DNA of 64,000 nt, taken from Bacteroidota bacterium. GTDB lineage: Bacteria > Bacteroidota > Bacteroidia > SXHM01. The stretch spans positions 62,001 through 126,000 of the forward strand of contig CANKAM010000001.1 in NCBI GenBank assembly GCA_947479755.1, in the 5' to 3' direction. The stretch's first letter is position 1. The number at the start of each line of letters is the position of its first letter. Shown piece by piece: positions 1-10,157 of this stretch. Below the pieces are notes generated by a model that saw nothing but the letters and a program-made list of their open reading frames with translations, made no database searches and had not been told where the DNA came from. Both the position numbers and the translations under genes were made by a program.

Positions 1-57
1 TTTACAACCTGCAATCGTTAGCAGTGTTGCTGCAAATAATATTGATAAAGTTCTCAT
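1..57 (-). CDS. N-terminus of a lipoprotein (partial, runs off the window)
   Basis: Reverse complement reads MRTLSILFAATLLTIAGCK, a lipobox-type signal peptide, preceded by an AGGAGG-like RBS (ctccttg on +). Confidence 0.6.
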   Translation of the reverse strand, partial: MRTLSILFAATLLTIAGCK

Positions 58-178
58 GGTTTTTCCTCCTTGAAATTTTGTAGTAGTAGATGTGTTCATG
101 ACAGCGATTTTTAATTTTAACTTTGCCGGGCATCAAACTTAAGCCCGCTACAAATTTACAAAGACCATACCAAGATTT

Positions 179-1651
179 ATGAGCAAAGATTTTTCAACCC
201 GAGAAGAGAATTATTCCAAGTGGTACAACGATATAGTAACCAAAGCTGATTTAGCTGAAAACTCGGCTGTGCGCGGCTGCATGGTGATAAAACCATATGG
301 CTACAGCATCTGGGAAAAGATGCAGGCCGTTTTGGACAAAATGTTTAAAGATACGGGGCATGAAAATGCCTATTTTCCGTTGTTTATTCCTAAGTCTTTT
401 TTCTCAAAAGAAGCAAGCCATGTTGAAGGTTTTGCCAAAGAATGTGCTGTGGTAACACACTATCGCCTTAAAACCGCTCCCGATGGTAAAATTGTAGTGG
501 ATGAAGATGCAAAACTGGAAGAAGAACTGATTGTTCGCCCTACTTCTGAAACCATTATCTGGGATACCTATCGCAGTTGGATTCAATCGTATCGTGATTT
601 GCCGTTGCTGATTAATCAGTGGGCGAATGTGGTACGCTGGGAAATGAGGACACGATTGTTTTTAAGAACTGCTGAATTCCTTTGGCAGGAAGGACATACG
701 GCACACGCAACCAGGCAGGAAGCTGTTGAAGAAGCTGAAAAAATGCTGAATGTTTATGCTGATTTTGCTGAAAATTTTCTGGCACTTCCGGTTTTAAAAG
801 GAGTGAAATCAGAAAACGAACGTTTTGCAGGTGCTATTGAAACCTATTGCATTGAAGCGCTGATGCAGGACGGGAAAGCCTTGCAGGCAGGAACTTCGCA
901 TTTTTTAGGACAAAATTTCGCCAAAGCTTTTGATGTAAAATTCACAGGAAAAGACGGCAAGCAAGAATATGTTTGGGCTACTTCATGGGGTGTTTCCACA
1001 CGATTGATGGGTGCTTTGATTATGGCACATTCAGATGATAATGGTTTGGTTTTGCCTCCAAAATTGGCGCCTAATCAGGTTGTAATTGTTCCTATTTATA
1101 AATCAGACGAGGAATTGGCAAAGCTGAACGATAAAGCATCTGAAATTAAAAAATCATTGGAAGCACTTGGTATTCGCGTGAAATATGATAACCGCGATAC
1201 GCATAAACCCGGTTGGAAATTTGCAGAATATGAATTTAAAGGTGTTCCATTGAGGATTGCTATTGGTCCCCGTGATTTGGAAAACGGAACAGTAGAGTTA
1301 GCTCGCAGAGACACAAAGGAAAAGGCAACCTACCAACAGACTGATTTAGCACATAAAATTGAGCATCTGCTTGGACAAATTCAAAGTAATCTTTACCAGA
1401 AAGCGCTTTCGTTCCGTGAGCAAAACACCACCAATGTTGATACATGGGAGGAGTTTGTAAACCAGATTGAAGGCAAGGGTGGCTTTGTTTATGCACATTG
1501 GGACGGCACAAAAGAAACCGAAGAAACGATAAAGGAGAAAACAAAAGCTACGATTCGTTGCATTCCACTTGATAATAAGAAAGAAGAGGGTAAATGCATT
1601 CTTACCGGAAAGCCATCAACACAGCGCGTAGTGTTTGCAAGGGCTTACTAA
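179..1651 (+). CDS. proS: Prolyl-tRNA synthetase (short archaeal/eukaryal-like type)
   Basis: 490 aa; class II aaRS motifs such as [57 protein letters not shown]. Confidence 0.95.
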   Translation: MSKDFSTREENYSKWYNDIVTKADLAENSAVRGCMVIKPYGYSIWEKMQAVLDKMFKDTGHENAYFPLFIPKSFFSKEASHVEGFAKECAVVTHYRLKTAPDGKIVVDEDAKLEEELIVRPTSETIIWDTYRSWIQSYRDLPLLINQWANVVRWEMRTRLFLRTAEFLWQEGHTAHATRQEAVEEAEKMLNVYADFAENFLALPVLKGVKSENERFAGAIETYCIEALMQDGKALQAGTSHFLGQNFAKAFDVKFTGKDGKQEYVWATSWGVSTRLMGALIMAHSDDNGLVLPPKLAPNQVVIVPIYKSDEELAKLNDKASEIKKSLEALGIRVKYDNRDTHKPGWKFAEYEFKGVPLRIAIGPRDLENGTVELARRDTKEKATYQQTDLAHKIEHLLGQIQSNLYQKALSFREQNTTNVDTWEEFVNQIEGKGGFVYAHWDGTKETEETIKEKTKATIRCIPLDNKKEEGKCILTGKPSTQRVVFARAY

Positions 1652-1764
1652 TAAGCTAAGTACTGAAGGTGAACGTTGTTTTTCAAATAATTTTTGCAGA
1701 AAACCTTTTTACTGTTACATTTGCGCTCCCATTTCGGGAAAAACGTCAGTTCTTTATCATATTT

Positions 1765-1836
1765 GGCCCGTTCGTCTAGGGGTTAGGACGTCAGGTTTTC
1801 ATCCTGGTAACAGGGGTTCGATTCCCCTACGGGCTA
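1765..1836 (+). tRNA. tRNA-Glu (anticodon TTC)
   Basis: Cloverleaf by eye: acceptor GGCCCGT/ACGGGCT, anticodon loop TTTTCAT, T arm GGGGTTCGATTCCCC. Confidence 0.93.
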
Positions 1837-1849
1837 CGTTAATAACTTT

Positions 1850-1884
1850 AAATCCGCTGTAAGTCAATGTCTTGCAGCGGATTT
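1850..1884 (+). terminator. Rho-independent-like terminator after tRNA-Glu
   Basis: Perfect 10-bp stem aaatccgctg/cagcggattt followed by T residues. Confidence 0.7.
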
Positions 1885-1954
1885 TTTGCTTACAGGTGGA
1901 TATTTTGGTGGATTTTTGTATACTTTTAAGGTGTAAAACACAAATTATAACAAC

Positions 1955-3178
1955 GTGAAAGCATCCCTTGAATTATCCACCAAGCCCAACAGAAACGGTT
2001 TATTTGAGATTTATGTCCGCATCCAAGACAAGGACGGAAAAAAGAAAAGGACCAAAGCCGGTGTGTCGGTGGATAAACGACAGTTTCGTTCCAAAAATCA
2101 TAATATGAAATGGGTGATTAATCACCCCAATCATCATAAAATAAACGCGGATCTCCGCGCCATCATTGATCAGTATGAAGATATACTCTTTGCCGGTTTG
2201 GTTCAGCACAAGGTATTAACTCCGGAAACCCTACTTGATGAATTCGGCAGAGGCACTTTTTCCTCCTCCCTTACAACTTACTGGGAACAGAAGATGGCCC
2301 TGATGCTGAATTACAATCAGCGCAAAGGATATAAGTCAGTTCTTGAAAACTGGAAGGAATTTACAAAATTACAGAAACTGGGAGACCTTGAATTTAAACA
2401 GATCACGGTTCATATTCTTAAGCGGTTTGAGAATTTTCTGTACGGAAAGGAACTGAAATCATCGACCGTATACTCCAACCTCAAACGCATCCGCGCATTT
2501 TTCAACAGCGCCATCAAGGAAGGGATTCTGCAGCCCGGTGATTATATTTTCAAGGCTTACACGATGCCCCGTCCCAATAAAGCGAAGAAGGAACGGCTGA
2601 ACCTGGAGGAGCTTAAAAATTTTGCTGAGGGAGATTATCCTCACGGAAGCCTGATGAAAACATCGCAGCAGGTTTTTCTGCTGGCTTTTAACCTTGCCGG
2701 AGTGAGGATTGAGGATCTGTTAACGCTGAAATGGACTGATGTTGCGAGCGACCGCATTGAATATGAGATGGTCAAGACAGGTGCCTGGAATTCGTTTAAA
2801 CTCACCCCGCAGCTGGTTGTAATTCTTAACTACTTCAAGTCCATAAAAGTGGATTCAAAATATATCGTACCTCTTGTGGATGACAGTATTGATATAAAAA
2901 AGGAAAACGAGAAATTTAAAAAGGAGATCAACAGCAAAACAGCATTGGTCAACAAGTATCTGAAAAAAATTGCCACGGAGAGAACAATCACCAAAAATAT
3001 AACAACACATATCTCAAGACATACTTTCGCAGATCTGGCCAGTAAGAGAACCAACGGTAACGTGAAGTTCGTTCAGAATGCGCTGAAGCACTCCTCGCTT
3101 TCCATTACTGAGGCTTACCTTACGGACCTTGACAGCGATTCTTTGGATGAGAAGATGGGGGAGGTGACCAGCCTGTAA
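1955..3178 (+). CDS. Tyrosine recombinase / phage-type integrase
   Basis: 407 aa; N-terminal Arm-like domain, catalytic R (AGVRIEDLLTLKW), HISRHTFADLA and terminal Y region (SLSITEAYL). Confidence 0.9.
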   Translation: MKASLELSTKPNRNGLFEIYVRIQDKDGKKKRTKAGVSVDKRQFRSKNHNMKWVINHPNHHKINADLRAIIDQYEDILFAGLVQHKVLTPETLLDEFGRGTFSSSLTTYWEQKMALMLNYNQRKGYKSVLENWKEFTKLQKLGDLEFKQITVHILKRFENFLYGKELKSSTVYSNLKRIRAFFNSAIKEGILQPGDYIFKAYTMPRPNKAKKERLNLEELKNFAEGDYPHGSLMKTSQQVFLLAFNLAGVRIEDLLTLKWTDVASDRIEYEMVKTGAWNSFKLTPQLVVILNYFKSIKVDSKYIVPLVDDSIDIKKENEKFKKEINSKTALVNKYLKKIATERTITKNITTHISRHTFADLASKRTNGNVKFVQNALKHSSLSITEAYLTDLDSDSLDEKMGEVTSL

Positions 3179-3180
3179 AT

Positions 3181-3459
3181 CTACCGTCTGTATTTTTTGA
3201 TGTTGCGGCTGGAAATATATCGTTCAACACTTTCCTTGGAAAACCAGTACGCTTTTCCGGCTTGTGAATATTCCAGCTCCGTTAAATAGGGTTGTCTGCG
3301 GTCCAGAATAGTGCTGGGCTTTATCTGCAGCAGCTCTGCAGTTTCCTTAAGAGTAAAATACTTCCAGCCGAAAAGCTTTGCCTGTCTGTCGGTCATTGCA
3401 TTTTCGACAGCACCTTCCACCACTTCTTTTAAATCGGGTAAATCAACTGTTATTTTCAT
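3181..3459 (-). CDS. Helix-turn-helix DNA-binding / excisionase-like protein
   Basis: 92 aa; FTLKETAELLQIKPSTILDRR...AYWFSKESVERYI resembles MerR/excisionase-type HTH. Confidence 0.6.
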   Translation of the reverse strand: MKITVDLPDLKEVVEGAVENAMTDRQAKLFGWKYFTLKETAELLQIKPSTILDRRQPYLTELEYSQAGKAYWFSKESVERYISSRNIKKYRR

Positions 3460-3643
3460 GGTCTGATTTTTTATCGGTTATGTTTTCGGAATTCTGAGTT
3501 GCATCTTCTTCAGGTGGTATTGAATAAGTGGTTTTTACTTTTGTTGAAACAAAGAAAATTAAAGCCAGTGTTGGCACAATAACCAGAGCAATGCCTACCC
3601 AGTCAGGGCCGCTGTTCGGAAATCGGGTTTGTTTTATCAGCAT
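3443..3643 (-). CDS. Small single-TM hypothetical protein
   Basis: 66 aa ORF with one hydrophobic segment (VGIALVIVPTLALIFFV), packed between neighbours on the same strand. Confidence 0.4.
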   Translation of the reverse strand: MLIKQTRFPNSGPDWVGIALVIVPTLALIFFVSTKVKTTYSIPPEEDATQNSENITDKKSDHENNS

Positions 3644-4149
3644 TTTTCGGGGTTATTTAATTCGTAAGAGTGTATCATTGCGGTAAGCAGGTCTTTGGTT
3701 GTAGTATAGGTGATGGGAAAGGTTCGTTTGTCAGACGTTTCAACAGTATCTGTTTTTCCTTTTACGCTCTCAAATAATTCCTGCAGGCGGGAATCTTTAT
3801 AGATTTCCAGATAAGGCACTATACTGTTAATCCATTCATTAATCTTTTGTTTTTCTGCATATGAGTTTTCAAGCTGCAGCAAAGATTGATTTCGTTCCAG
3901 GGAATAATTATTTTGTGAAACCGCCACGTATGTTTTGAGTTCCATTACCTCCTGTTTTAAGGTTTCCAACTCTGCCATTAAGTTATCTTTAGTAGCGAGA
4001 ATAATTTCAATCAGCTCGGAAAGTGATATTCCCATGGCCTGTGCTTCCTGCAGTAATTTGTTTTTCAGGTCGGAAGAAATTTTGGCGGAGATTGCTACTT
4101 TCCTGTTTCCCTTACTTTTGATTGTCTGTTCATTGTTTACTTTTTTCAT
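3637..4149 (-). CDS. Small-element DNA-binding-like protein (RHH-like N-terminus, coiled coil)
   Basis: 170 aa; KVAISAKISSDLKNKLLQEAQAMGISLSELIEIIL resembles a ribbon-helix-helix / mobilisation accessory protein. Confidence 0.45.
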   Translation of the reverse strand: MKKVNNEQTIKSKGNRKVAISAKISSDLKNKLLQEAQAMGISLSELIEIILATKDNLMAELETLKQEVMELKTYVAVSQNNYSLERNQSLLQLENSYAEKQKINEWINSIVPYLEIYKDSRLQELFESVKGKTDTVETSDKRTFPITYTTTKDLLTAMIHSYELNNPEKC

Positions 4150-4283
4150 TTTTTTTGGTTTTAATTATTATTTTAAAACATACAGGGTGTTTCCCCCCTA
4201 ATGCGAGTGCATAGGTATAAAGGAAATTTCTTGATGCCTCTTGCAAAAGGTCAAGAAAAATCAAGAAAAAAGTAACTTGAATA

Positions 4284-5492
4284 TTATTTGAGATTCAGGC
4301 TTTCAATAATTTCCCGAATAGATTCCATTCCACGACTTAACTTCTTACTTTCATTCTGGTATCCTGATATTTGATTGAAGATTGTATTCAGGTTTTTGGA
4401 ATTGAAACGGTCCTTTTCCGATTTTTTGAAAAGGTTGACGGCAATGCTGCTTATCGGTATACTGTGATATGTCCTTTTCTCTTTATAGATAAGAAAGAAC
4501 AAATACATAAGTTCTGTTGGTCCTTTTTTCCAGACGGTCATTTTTTCTGCACTATTGCTGGCTGATACAAATGAGGCAGAAAAAAAATCATTCTTTTTAA
4601 TCTTCTCATCTAAAAGCAAGGCATTATAAAGTCCTTTTAATTTCTCGTCTTCAAATGGCCATAATGAAATTTTAGTATTCTCCATTGTATCAATTCCGGA
4701 AATTTTTACCCCCTTGGCAACTACATCTGTTGAATTATCAGGTAATTCAAAAACGCGGTTTTTATTAACCCAGTTCATTATTTTTTCCAGACGGATACTG
4801 TTGTCAAACGGGCTATAGAATTTCACGAGGGCATAAACCCTGTGCTCAACGAGGGAAGCAAAGAGTTCTTCTCCTTTCCATCCTGCATTCTGAAAGGATA
4901 GCATGGCCCCGATTTTGTTGGGTTCAAATGTTGTTAGACTTCTGGCCAGAAATTCCTCAAATTCCGGAATTCCGCAGGGAACAATAACAGGGTAGGAGAG
5001 CCGCATGATTTTTTCATAGGGAAGATTTTTTTCTACGCAATACTTTTTGATGGAATTGCGCCATGCTTCTAAATATTCCTCGATATATGGAGATTTCTGA
5101 AATCCCGGGACACTAATTAAATCTTTGAGATTGCGATATGCAGCTGTAATGTTTATATCATATTCATCCGAGATAATTTTGGCAAGTGGTTCAGATCTTA
5201 ATATAGTAATCTCTGCGGAAATTATTTCCTTCTTCTCTTTCTCAGGTATTCTGTTTTTTATTTTAGTGTAGGCAGCAATGTATTTCAGGAAATTTTCTTC
5301 TGTACCCATCCCCGGATTGGTTTCCTCATCCACCCCAACTGAATACTCTTTTTTGAGCCAGGCAATGAATTCCCTTTCATGAAATATTGCATCTGTTATT
5401 TCTGCAACTTCATCAAAAGGTTTTTCACTGGCTTTTGAGCACAGATGCTTTTCATAAAAAGGATTAAACCATTGGCTGATATATTCTTTCAT
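4284..5492 (-). CDS. Hypothetical protein, possibly Rep/initiator-like, of the integrative element
   Basis: 402 aa intact ORF; no family recognised by eye; Rep-like role suggested only by the phased repeat array directly upstream. Confidence 0.4.
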   Translation of the reverse strand: MKEYISQWFNPFYEKHLCSKASEKPFDEVAEITDAIFHEREFIAWLKKEYSVGVDEETNPGMGTEENFLKYIAAYTKIKNRIPEKEKKEIISAEITILRSEPLAKIISDEYDINITAAYRNLKDLISVPGFQKSPYIEEYLEAWRNSIKKYCVEKNLPYEKIMRLSYPVIVPCGIPEFEEFLARSLTTFEPNKIGAMLSFQNAGWKGEELFASLVEHRVYALVKFYSPFDNSIRLEKIMNWVNKNRVFELPDNSTDVVAKGVKISGIDTMENTKISLWPFEDEKLKGLYNALLLDEKIKKNDFFSASFVSASNSAEKMTVWKKGPTELMYLFFLIYKEKRTYHSIPISSIAVNLFKKSEKDRFNSKNLNTIFNQISGYQNESKKLSRGMESIREIIESLNLK

Positions 5493-5550
5493 TGCATTGA
5501 ATGTTTTTACAGATACAGGTAAAGATAATCAAAGCTTTATAAAATTTAAT

Positions 5551-5640
5551 ACCGAGTCGGGTAAACTCGGGTATTCCATGGTTTACCCGGGTTTTTCATG
5601 GTATACCATGGAATACTATGGTATACCGGGGTTAGGCCGG
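5551..5640. repeat. About nine degenerate 10-bp tandem units (iteron-like, helically phased)
   Basis: accgagtcgg gtaaactcgg gtattccatg gtttacccgg gtttttcatg gtataccatg gaatactatg gtataccggg gttaggccgg. Confidence 0.75.
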
Positions 5641-6006
5641 TGATGGTGTCTGTGGTGGCAGGTTAAGATAAATTGCAATTGGATTATTGGAGTATTCATT
5701 TATGCCATCAGGGACTGTTAAGGGTGTACAATTTGCACTGGTTGAAAAAGGATAGAGCCGCACTCCGTTTACTCTTATACAACGGACTGTATTTAGCGGA
5801 GTTCCTGATTATCGGGCAACAGATTGTAAAATTATAAGTGCATCCTACACCTTCAATAAACTTGCGGTTTAAAAAAGAAGAAGTATCAAAATGATAAATG
5901 CGGTGTGGGATATTTTGGCTGTCAAAGGGTGTATCAATTAAAGTAACGGTAATAATGCTTGTGTACTATACTGCTAGTCTAATATATTTTATAAGTCATT
6001 TTGTGT

Positions 6007-6945
6007 TCAGTTATTCGTTAAAATTTCCTCAAAACTTTTTTTTAGGTAAACCCCAATCATCTCATGCCTGTATTTACGTGTGAATACATCATTATCCACA
6101 ATTCTTGCTTTTTTTAGGGCTTGTTTAATAAAGTCCTCTTTGTTATTATTTAGCATGCCTTCCACAACAACCGGTTTTGGGTCAACACCTCCCAGAACAA
6201 TTTTTACTGCCCCATTTTTGCTGACAGTAACCACAGTTGTAAGCGAGCTGAATTCTAAACTCTCTCGCTGTCTCAGTTTTTTGAATACTGATTTATAGCC
6301 TTCGTTCTGTGGCAAATTAATTGCTTTAATAATGGATGTTTTTTCAAACCTCCGTGGATTTACGCCATCTCCCGTATAAATATCTTCGAGCTTTACAGTT
6401 GCAATACCGTTACTGCCGGCCACATCAATCGTGGCATTTAAACTAATGAGCGCAACCGCCATATCAGAAACAAATTTCGAGAAACAATTTTTCTTGCCTC
6501 CTGTTGCAATGCATATCTCGCCATCGCATTTCAGACAATAGCCAACCGCTTCGCGCCACCAGTCGCTCTGGTTATAAAAAGAACAACGGTTTTCGCACAA
6601 TAAATTTCCACCCAGCGTTGCTGTTTTCCGTATCATGGGCGATGCCACCGATTTTGCTGCTTCGGCCAGCACCTTATATTCAGCGCAAATAGCAGGGTGC
6701 TGGTGCAACTGGTGCAACGTTACCAGTGAGCCTATTTTCAATTGATTTTCTTCTTTCGAAATACTTCTCATTTCTGCTATCTCCGAAAGATCTATTAAAC
6801 AATCAACGGTTTCGTTTCCCTGGAATTTATTTACAAGAACATCAGTTCCTCCGGCAATAAATTTGAAATTTTCTTTTTGCTCAAGAGCAAGTTTCAAAGC
6901 ATTTTCAACTGAGTTTGCTTTCAGATATTTTTTTTCACTTACCAT
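6007..6945 (-). CDS. hcrB: FAD subunit of a xanthine-oxidase-family enzyme, 4-hydroxybenzoyl-CoA reductase beta-like
   Basis: FAD motif KFIAGGTDVL and ATLGGN; insert CENRCSFYNQSDWWREAVGYCLKCDGEICIATGGKKNC matches the extra [4Fe-4S] loop known from 4-HBCR beta subunits. Confidence 0.75.
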   Translation of the reverse strand: MVSEKKYLKANSVENALKLALEQKENFKFIAGGTDVLVNKFQGNETVDCLIDLSEIAEMRSISKEENQLKIGSLVTLHQLHQHPAICAEYKVLAEAAKSVASPMIRKTATLGGNLLCENRCSFYNQSDWWREAVGYCLKCDGEICIATGGKKNCFSKFVSDMAVALISLNATIDVAGSNGIATVKLEDIYTGDGVNPRRFEKTSIIKAINLPQNEGYKSVFKKLRQRESLEFSSLTTVVTVSKNGAVKIVLGGVDPKPVVVEGMLNNNKEDFIKQALKKARIVDNDVFTRKYRHEMIGVYLKKSFEEILTNN

Positions 6946-6946
6946 G

Positions 6947-9727
6947 TTACAAACTGATTTTATTTTGTAAAACTTGATTTGCTTTAATCCCTTTCAGCAC
7001 ATCTTCGGCACTAATCGGGAGCTTTGTTATCCGCACACCCACCGCGTTATAAACTGCGTTTGCTATTGCCGGTATAACCGGATGAATAGCACCCTCGCCA
7101 CATTCTTTTGCCCCAAATGGTCCTTCAGGATCAATGGTTTCAATAATGTTGGTGTGGATATCGGGGGTGTCAAGCGTAGTGGGAATTTTATAATCAAGGA
7201 AATTATTATTCACCAGCAACCCGTTAAAATATTTCATCTGCTCAGTCATTGCCTGTCCCATTCCCATGTGCCACGAACCCTCAAGTTGACCCTCCACAGC
7301 AAGCGGGTTTATTGCCTTTCCGCAGTCATGTGCCCCCCATATATTTTTCACTTTAACGTATCCTGTTTCAACATCAACATCTACTTCGGCAATGCAGGCG
7401 CCAAAACTGTAAGAAGGACTTAATCCTGCACCGGCACCTTTAAAATCACCGCCAAGTTTTGGTGAAATATATTTGCCGCTTACACTCACAGCGCCACGTT
7501 TTGCAGTCAACAACTCAATTGCTTCGTCCCATGACAGGTCTACCGTTTTATCATTGCTGAAAACGCTGCACTCCGCAAAATTCAGTTCGTCAGCAGAACA
7601 TTTTTTTGCCACTGTAACAGCATTAATTATTTCTTGCTTCAATTTCTCTGCCGCATCTTTTGCAGCATTGCCTGCCATAAAAGTTACCCTGCTAGAATAG
7701 CTGCCCATATCAACAGGTGTTAAAAGTGTATCGGCTGCGAGCACAAAAATTCTGTTCATATCAATTCCCAGGACTTCGCCAACAATAATGGCAAGCATGG
7801 TGTCGCTTCCCTGTCCTATATCACTTGCTCCACTTGAAATAACAACGCGTCCGTCAAAATCAACTTTTAAGTGAACAACACTTTGCGGCAACTCATTCCA
7901 TATTATCGGTAGCGCACTTCCGCTGATAAAAAAACCACAGCCAACACCCAATCCTTTCCCGAATTCTATTTTGCCGATTCTTTTTTTCCAGTCCGATTGT
8001 TCCATCACCTTCTTCAATGATTCGCGACTTCCGTTTGAAGTAATGCGGTATTGCCCAACTGTAAGCGTATGCGAAACCAGAAAATTTTTCATGCGTAATT
8101 CGCAAGGATCCATATTAATTTTCTGAGCAAGTTCATCAATCAAACACTCAACTGCAAACCGTGAGTTTACAGCACCATGCCCGCGCATGGCACCACATTG
8201 CGGCTTGTTGGTATAAACCCTGTAAGTGCAAAATCCGAAATTATTCAGTCTATACGGAGCCTGCAATAGCACACCATTATAATAAGAAGTTACCACACCA
8301 AAACTTCCATAAGCGCCACCATCAATTGCAATATCTGCATCCAGCGCTTTTAGTAAACCGTCTTTTGAAACACCCATCTCTACAGTCATTTTTGAAGGAT
8401 GCCTGCCATGATTGGTTATAAAAACTTCCTCTCGTGACAATCTCACACGAACAGGTCTTCCCGTCTTTCGTGCAATATGAGAAACGATAATTTCATGTGG
8501 AAAAGGATCGCTTTTTCCACCAAAACCGCCACCAACATAGGGTTTAATAACCCGCACCCGATTTAACGGAACTTGCATTACTTTAGCCAATGCCCGGTGC
8601 AGGTAGTGAGGAACCTGAGTAGCAGTAATAATGGTTAACCCATTTTCATCCCAATAAGCAGTTGCAGCGTGGGGCTCTGTAAAGCCGTGACTGATGCCTT
8701 TAAATTCAAACGACAATTTTGAGGTAACATCAGCTTCTTTCAATGCTTCTTGCTGATTGCCAAACCTTAGTTCTGCTTTTTTGTGAATGTTGTTATTGAA
8801 TTTTCCATATGAATGGATTTTCTCATGTTCTCCTATATCGTTCAGTGATTCATCAATCTCAAGGAATGCTTTAATTGGTTTGTATTTTACTTTTATAAGT
8901 TTACAGGCACTTGCCGCAATTTCTTCTGTATCGGCCGCTACTGCCGCTACTATTTCACCACTATATCTTACTTTTTCCACTGCCATAGATGTTTCGTCCT
9001 GCGAAATAGGAAGCACTCCAAACTTAATCGGCAACTCTTTTCCAGTAGCTATGTAATGGACACCATATAATTTCAGTGCTTCTGAAGTGTCTATATTTTC
9101 AATAAGCGCATGTGGATATATACTGCGTAAAAATTTACAGTGCAGCGAATTTTTAATAGTAATGTCGTCAGCATATTCAGCAGAGCCGGTTACTTTTTCC
9201 CCTGCCTCAATATAAGGTCTTGAAGTGCCGACTGATGCTGAATTGTTTTTTTCTTTCTTCTCACCGGTTTGCTCTTTTGTATATTCCGCAACTGCCTCAA
9301 TTATTTTTTTGTAGCCGGTGCATCTGCATAAATTTCCTGAAAGTGCCTCTTTAATTTCACCTACCGTGGGATTTGGATTTTGCTGAACAAAATCGAGTGC
9401 CGTCATCACCATTCCGGGAGTGCAGAAACCGCATTGAGTGGCACCCTTTTCCACAAACTTTTCCTGCAATTGGTGTAATTCTCCGTTTACAGAAAGGGAT
9501 TCGATGGTAGTTATTTCAGCATTCTCATAACGAAGTGCAGGCGAAATACAACTTAAAACCGGAGTGCCGTTTGCAAGCACGGTGCACGCTCCGCAGCTGC
9601 CTTGCTCACAACCGATTTTAGTTCCTGTAAGTCCGGCTTTCTCGCGAATAACGCTGGATAGCATCTCATGTTCATTTACAAGAACTGTATGTTTCTTTCC
9701 ATTAATAATAATTGAAAGTTGCTTCAT
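6947..9727 (-). CDS. Fused [2Fe-2S] + molybdopterin subunit, 4-hydroxybenzoyl-CoA reductase gamma::alpha-like
   Basis: 926 aa; N-term GCEQGSCGACTVL and CGFCTPGM...GNLCRCTGYKKI, then Mo-subunit motifs (GGGFGGK, GAMRGHG, GAKECGEG). Confidence 0.75.
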   Translation of the reverse strand: MKQLSIIINGKKHTVLVNEHEMLSSVIREKAGLTGTKIGCEQGSCGACTVLANGTPVLSCISPALRYENAEITTIESLSVNGELHQLQEKFVEKGATQCGFCTPGMVMTALDFVQQNPNPTVGEIKEALSGNLCRCTGYKKIIEAVAEYTKEQTGEKKEKNNSASVGTSRPYIEAGEKVTGSAEYADDITIKNSLHCKFLRSIYPHALIENIDTSEALKLYGVHYIATGKELPIKFGVLPISQDETSMAVEKVRYSGEIVAAVAADTEEIAASACKLIKVKYKPIKAFLEIDESLNDIGEHEKIHSYGKFNNNIHKKAELRFGNQQEALKEADVTSKLSFEFKGISHGFTEPHAATAYWDENGLTIITATQVPHYLHRALAKVMQVPLNRVRVIKPYVGGGFGGKSDPFPHEIIVSHIARKTGRPVRVRLSREEVFITNHGRHPSKMTVEMGVSKDGLLKALDADIAIDGGAYGSFGVVTSYYNGVLLQAPYRLNNFGFCTYRVYTNKPQCGAMRGHGAVNSRFAVECLIDELAQKINMDPCELRMKNFLVSHTLTVGQYRITSNGSRESLKKVMEQSDWKKRIGKIEFGKGLGVGCGFFISGSALPIIWNELPQSVVHLKVDFDGRVVISSGASDIGQGSDTMLAIIVGEVLGIDMNRIFVLAADTLLTPVDMGSYSSRVTFMAGNAAKDAAEKLKQEIINAVTVAKKCSADELNFAECSVFSNDKTVDLSWDEAIELLTAKRGAVSVSGKYISPKLGGDFKGAGAGLSPSYSFGACIAEVDVDVETGYVKVKNIWGAHDCGKAINPLAVEGQLEGSWHMGMGQAMTEQMKYFNGLLVNNNFLDYKIPTTLDTPDIHTNIIETIDPEGPFGAKECGEGAIHPVIPAIANAVYNAVGVRITKLPISAEDVLKGIKANQVLQNKISL

Positions 9728-9728
9728 T

Positions 9729-10157
9729 CTATTTGAGATTTCCTATTACGTTTTTCAGCTTCATTTGAACTTCAACAGCTATTCCGCCAAGTTGATTATT
9801 CTTTACTCCCATCATGGATGCAACAGGGTCAACAGCGCTCACTTCAATTTTGTTTTCTCCCAATTCCTGCACAATCACATTACACGGAAGCATGGTTCCT
9901 ATATGTGGCTCTGCAGAAAGTGCTTTGTGTGCAAACACGGGATTGCATGCACCAAGTATTTTATACCTGCGGAAATCAACGTTAATTTTTTTCTTCAGCG
10001 TTTCTTTTACATCAATTTCGGTAAGAACTCCAAAACCTTCTTTTTTTAGTTCCTCTGTAACTTTTGAAATAGTTGAATCAAAATCTCCAGGCAGAATTTT
10101 AGTGAAATAGTAGCTCATAATTGTATTTATTTTTTCAATAGTTTTAGATTCCGGCAC
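9729..10157 (-). CDS. DUF302-family protein
   Basis: 142 aa; ...[44 protein letters not shown]...[13 protein letters not shown] pattern typical of DUF302. Confidence 0.75.
   Translation of the reverse strand: [142 protein letters not shown]

Noticed and set aside
1635-1862. 75-aa ORF across the tRNA-Glu gene
   Set aside because: Overlaps a clear tRNA; spurious.
6974-7423. Plus-strand 149-aa ORF (and many similar antisense ORFs, e.g. 9564..10049, 34716..35192, 27210..27605)
   Set aside because: Antisense shadows of well-supported genes with no domain logic of their own.
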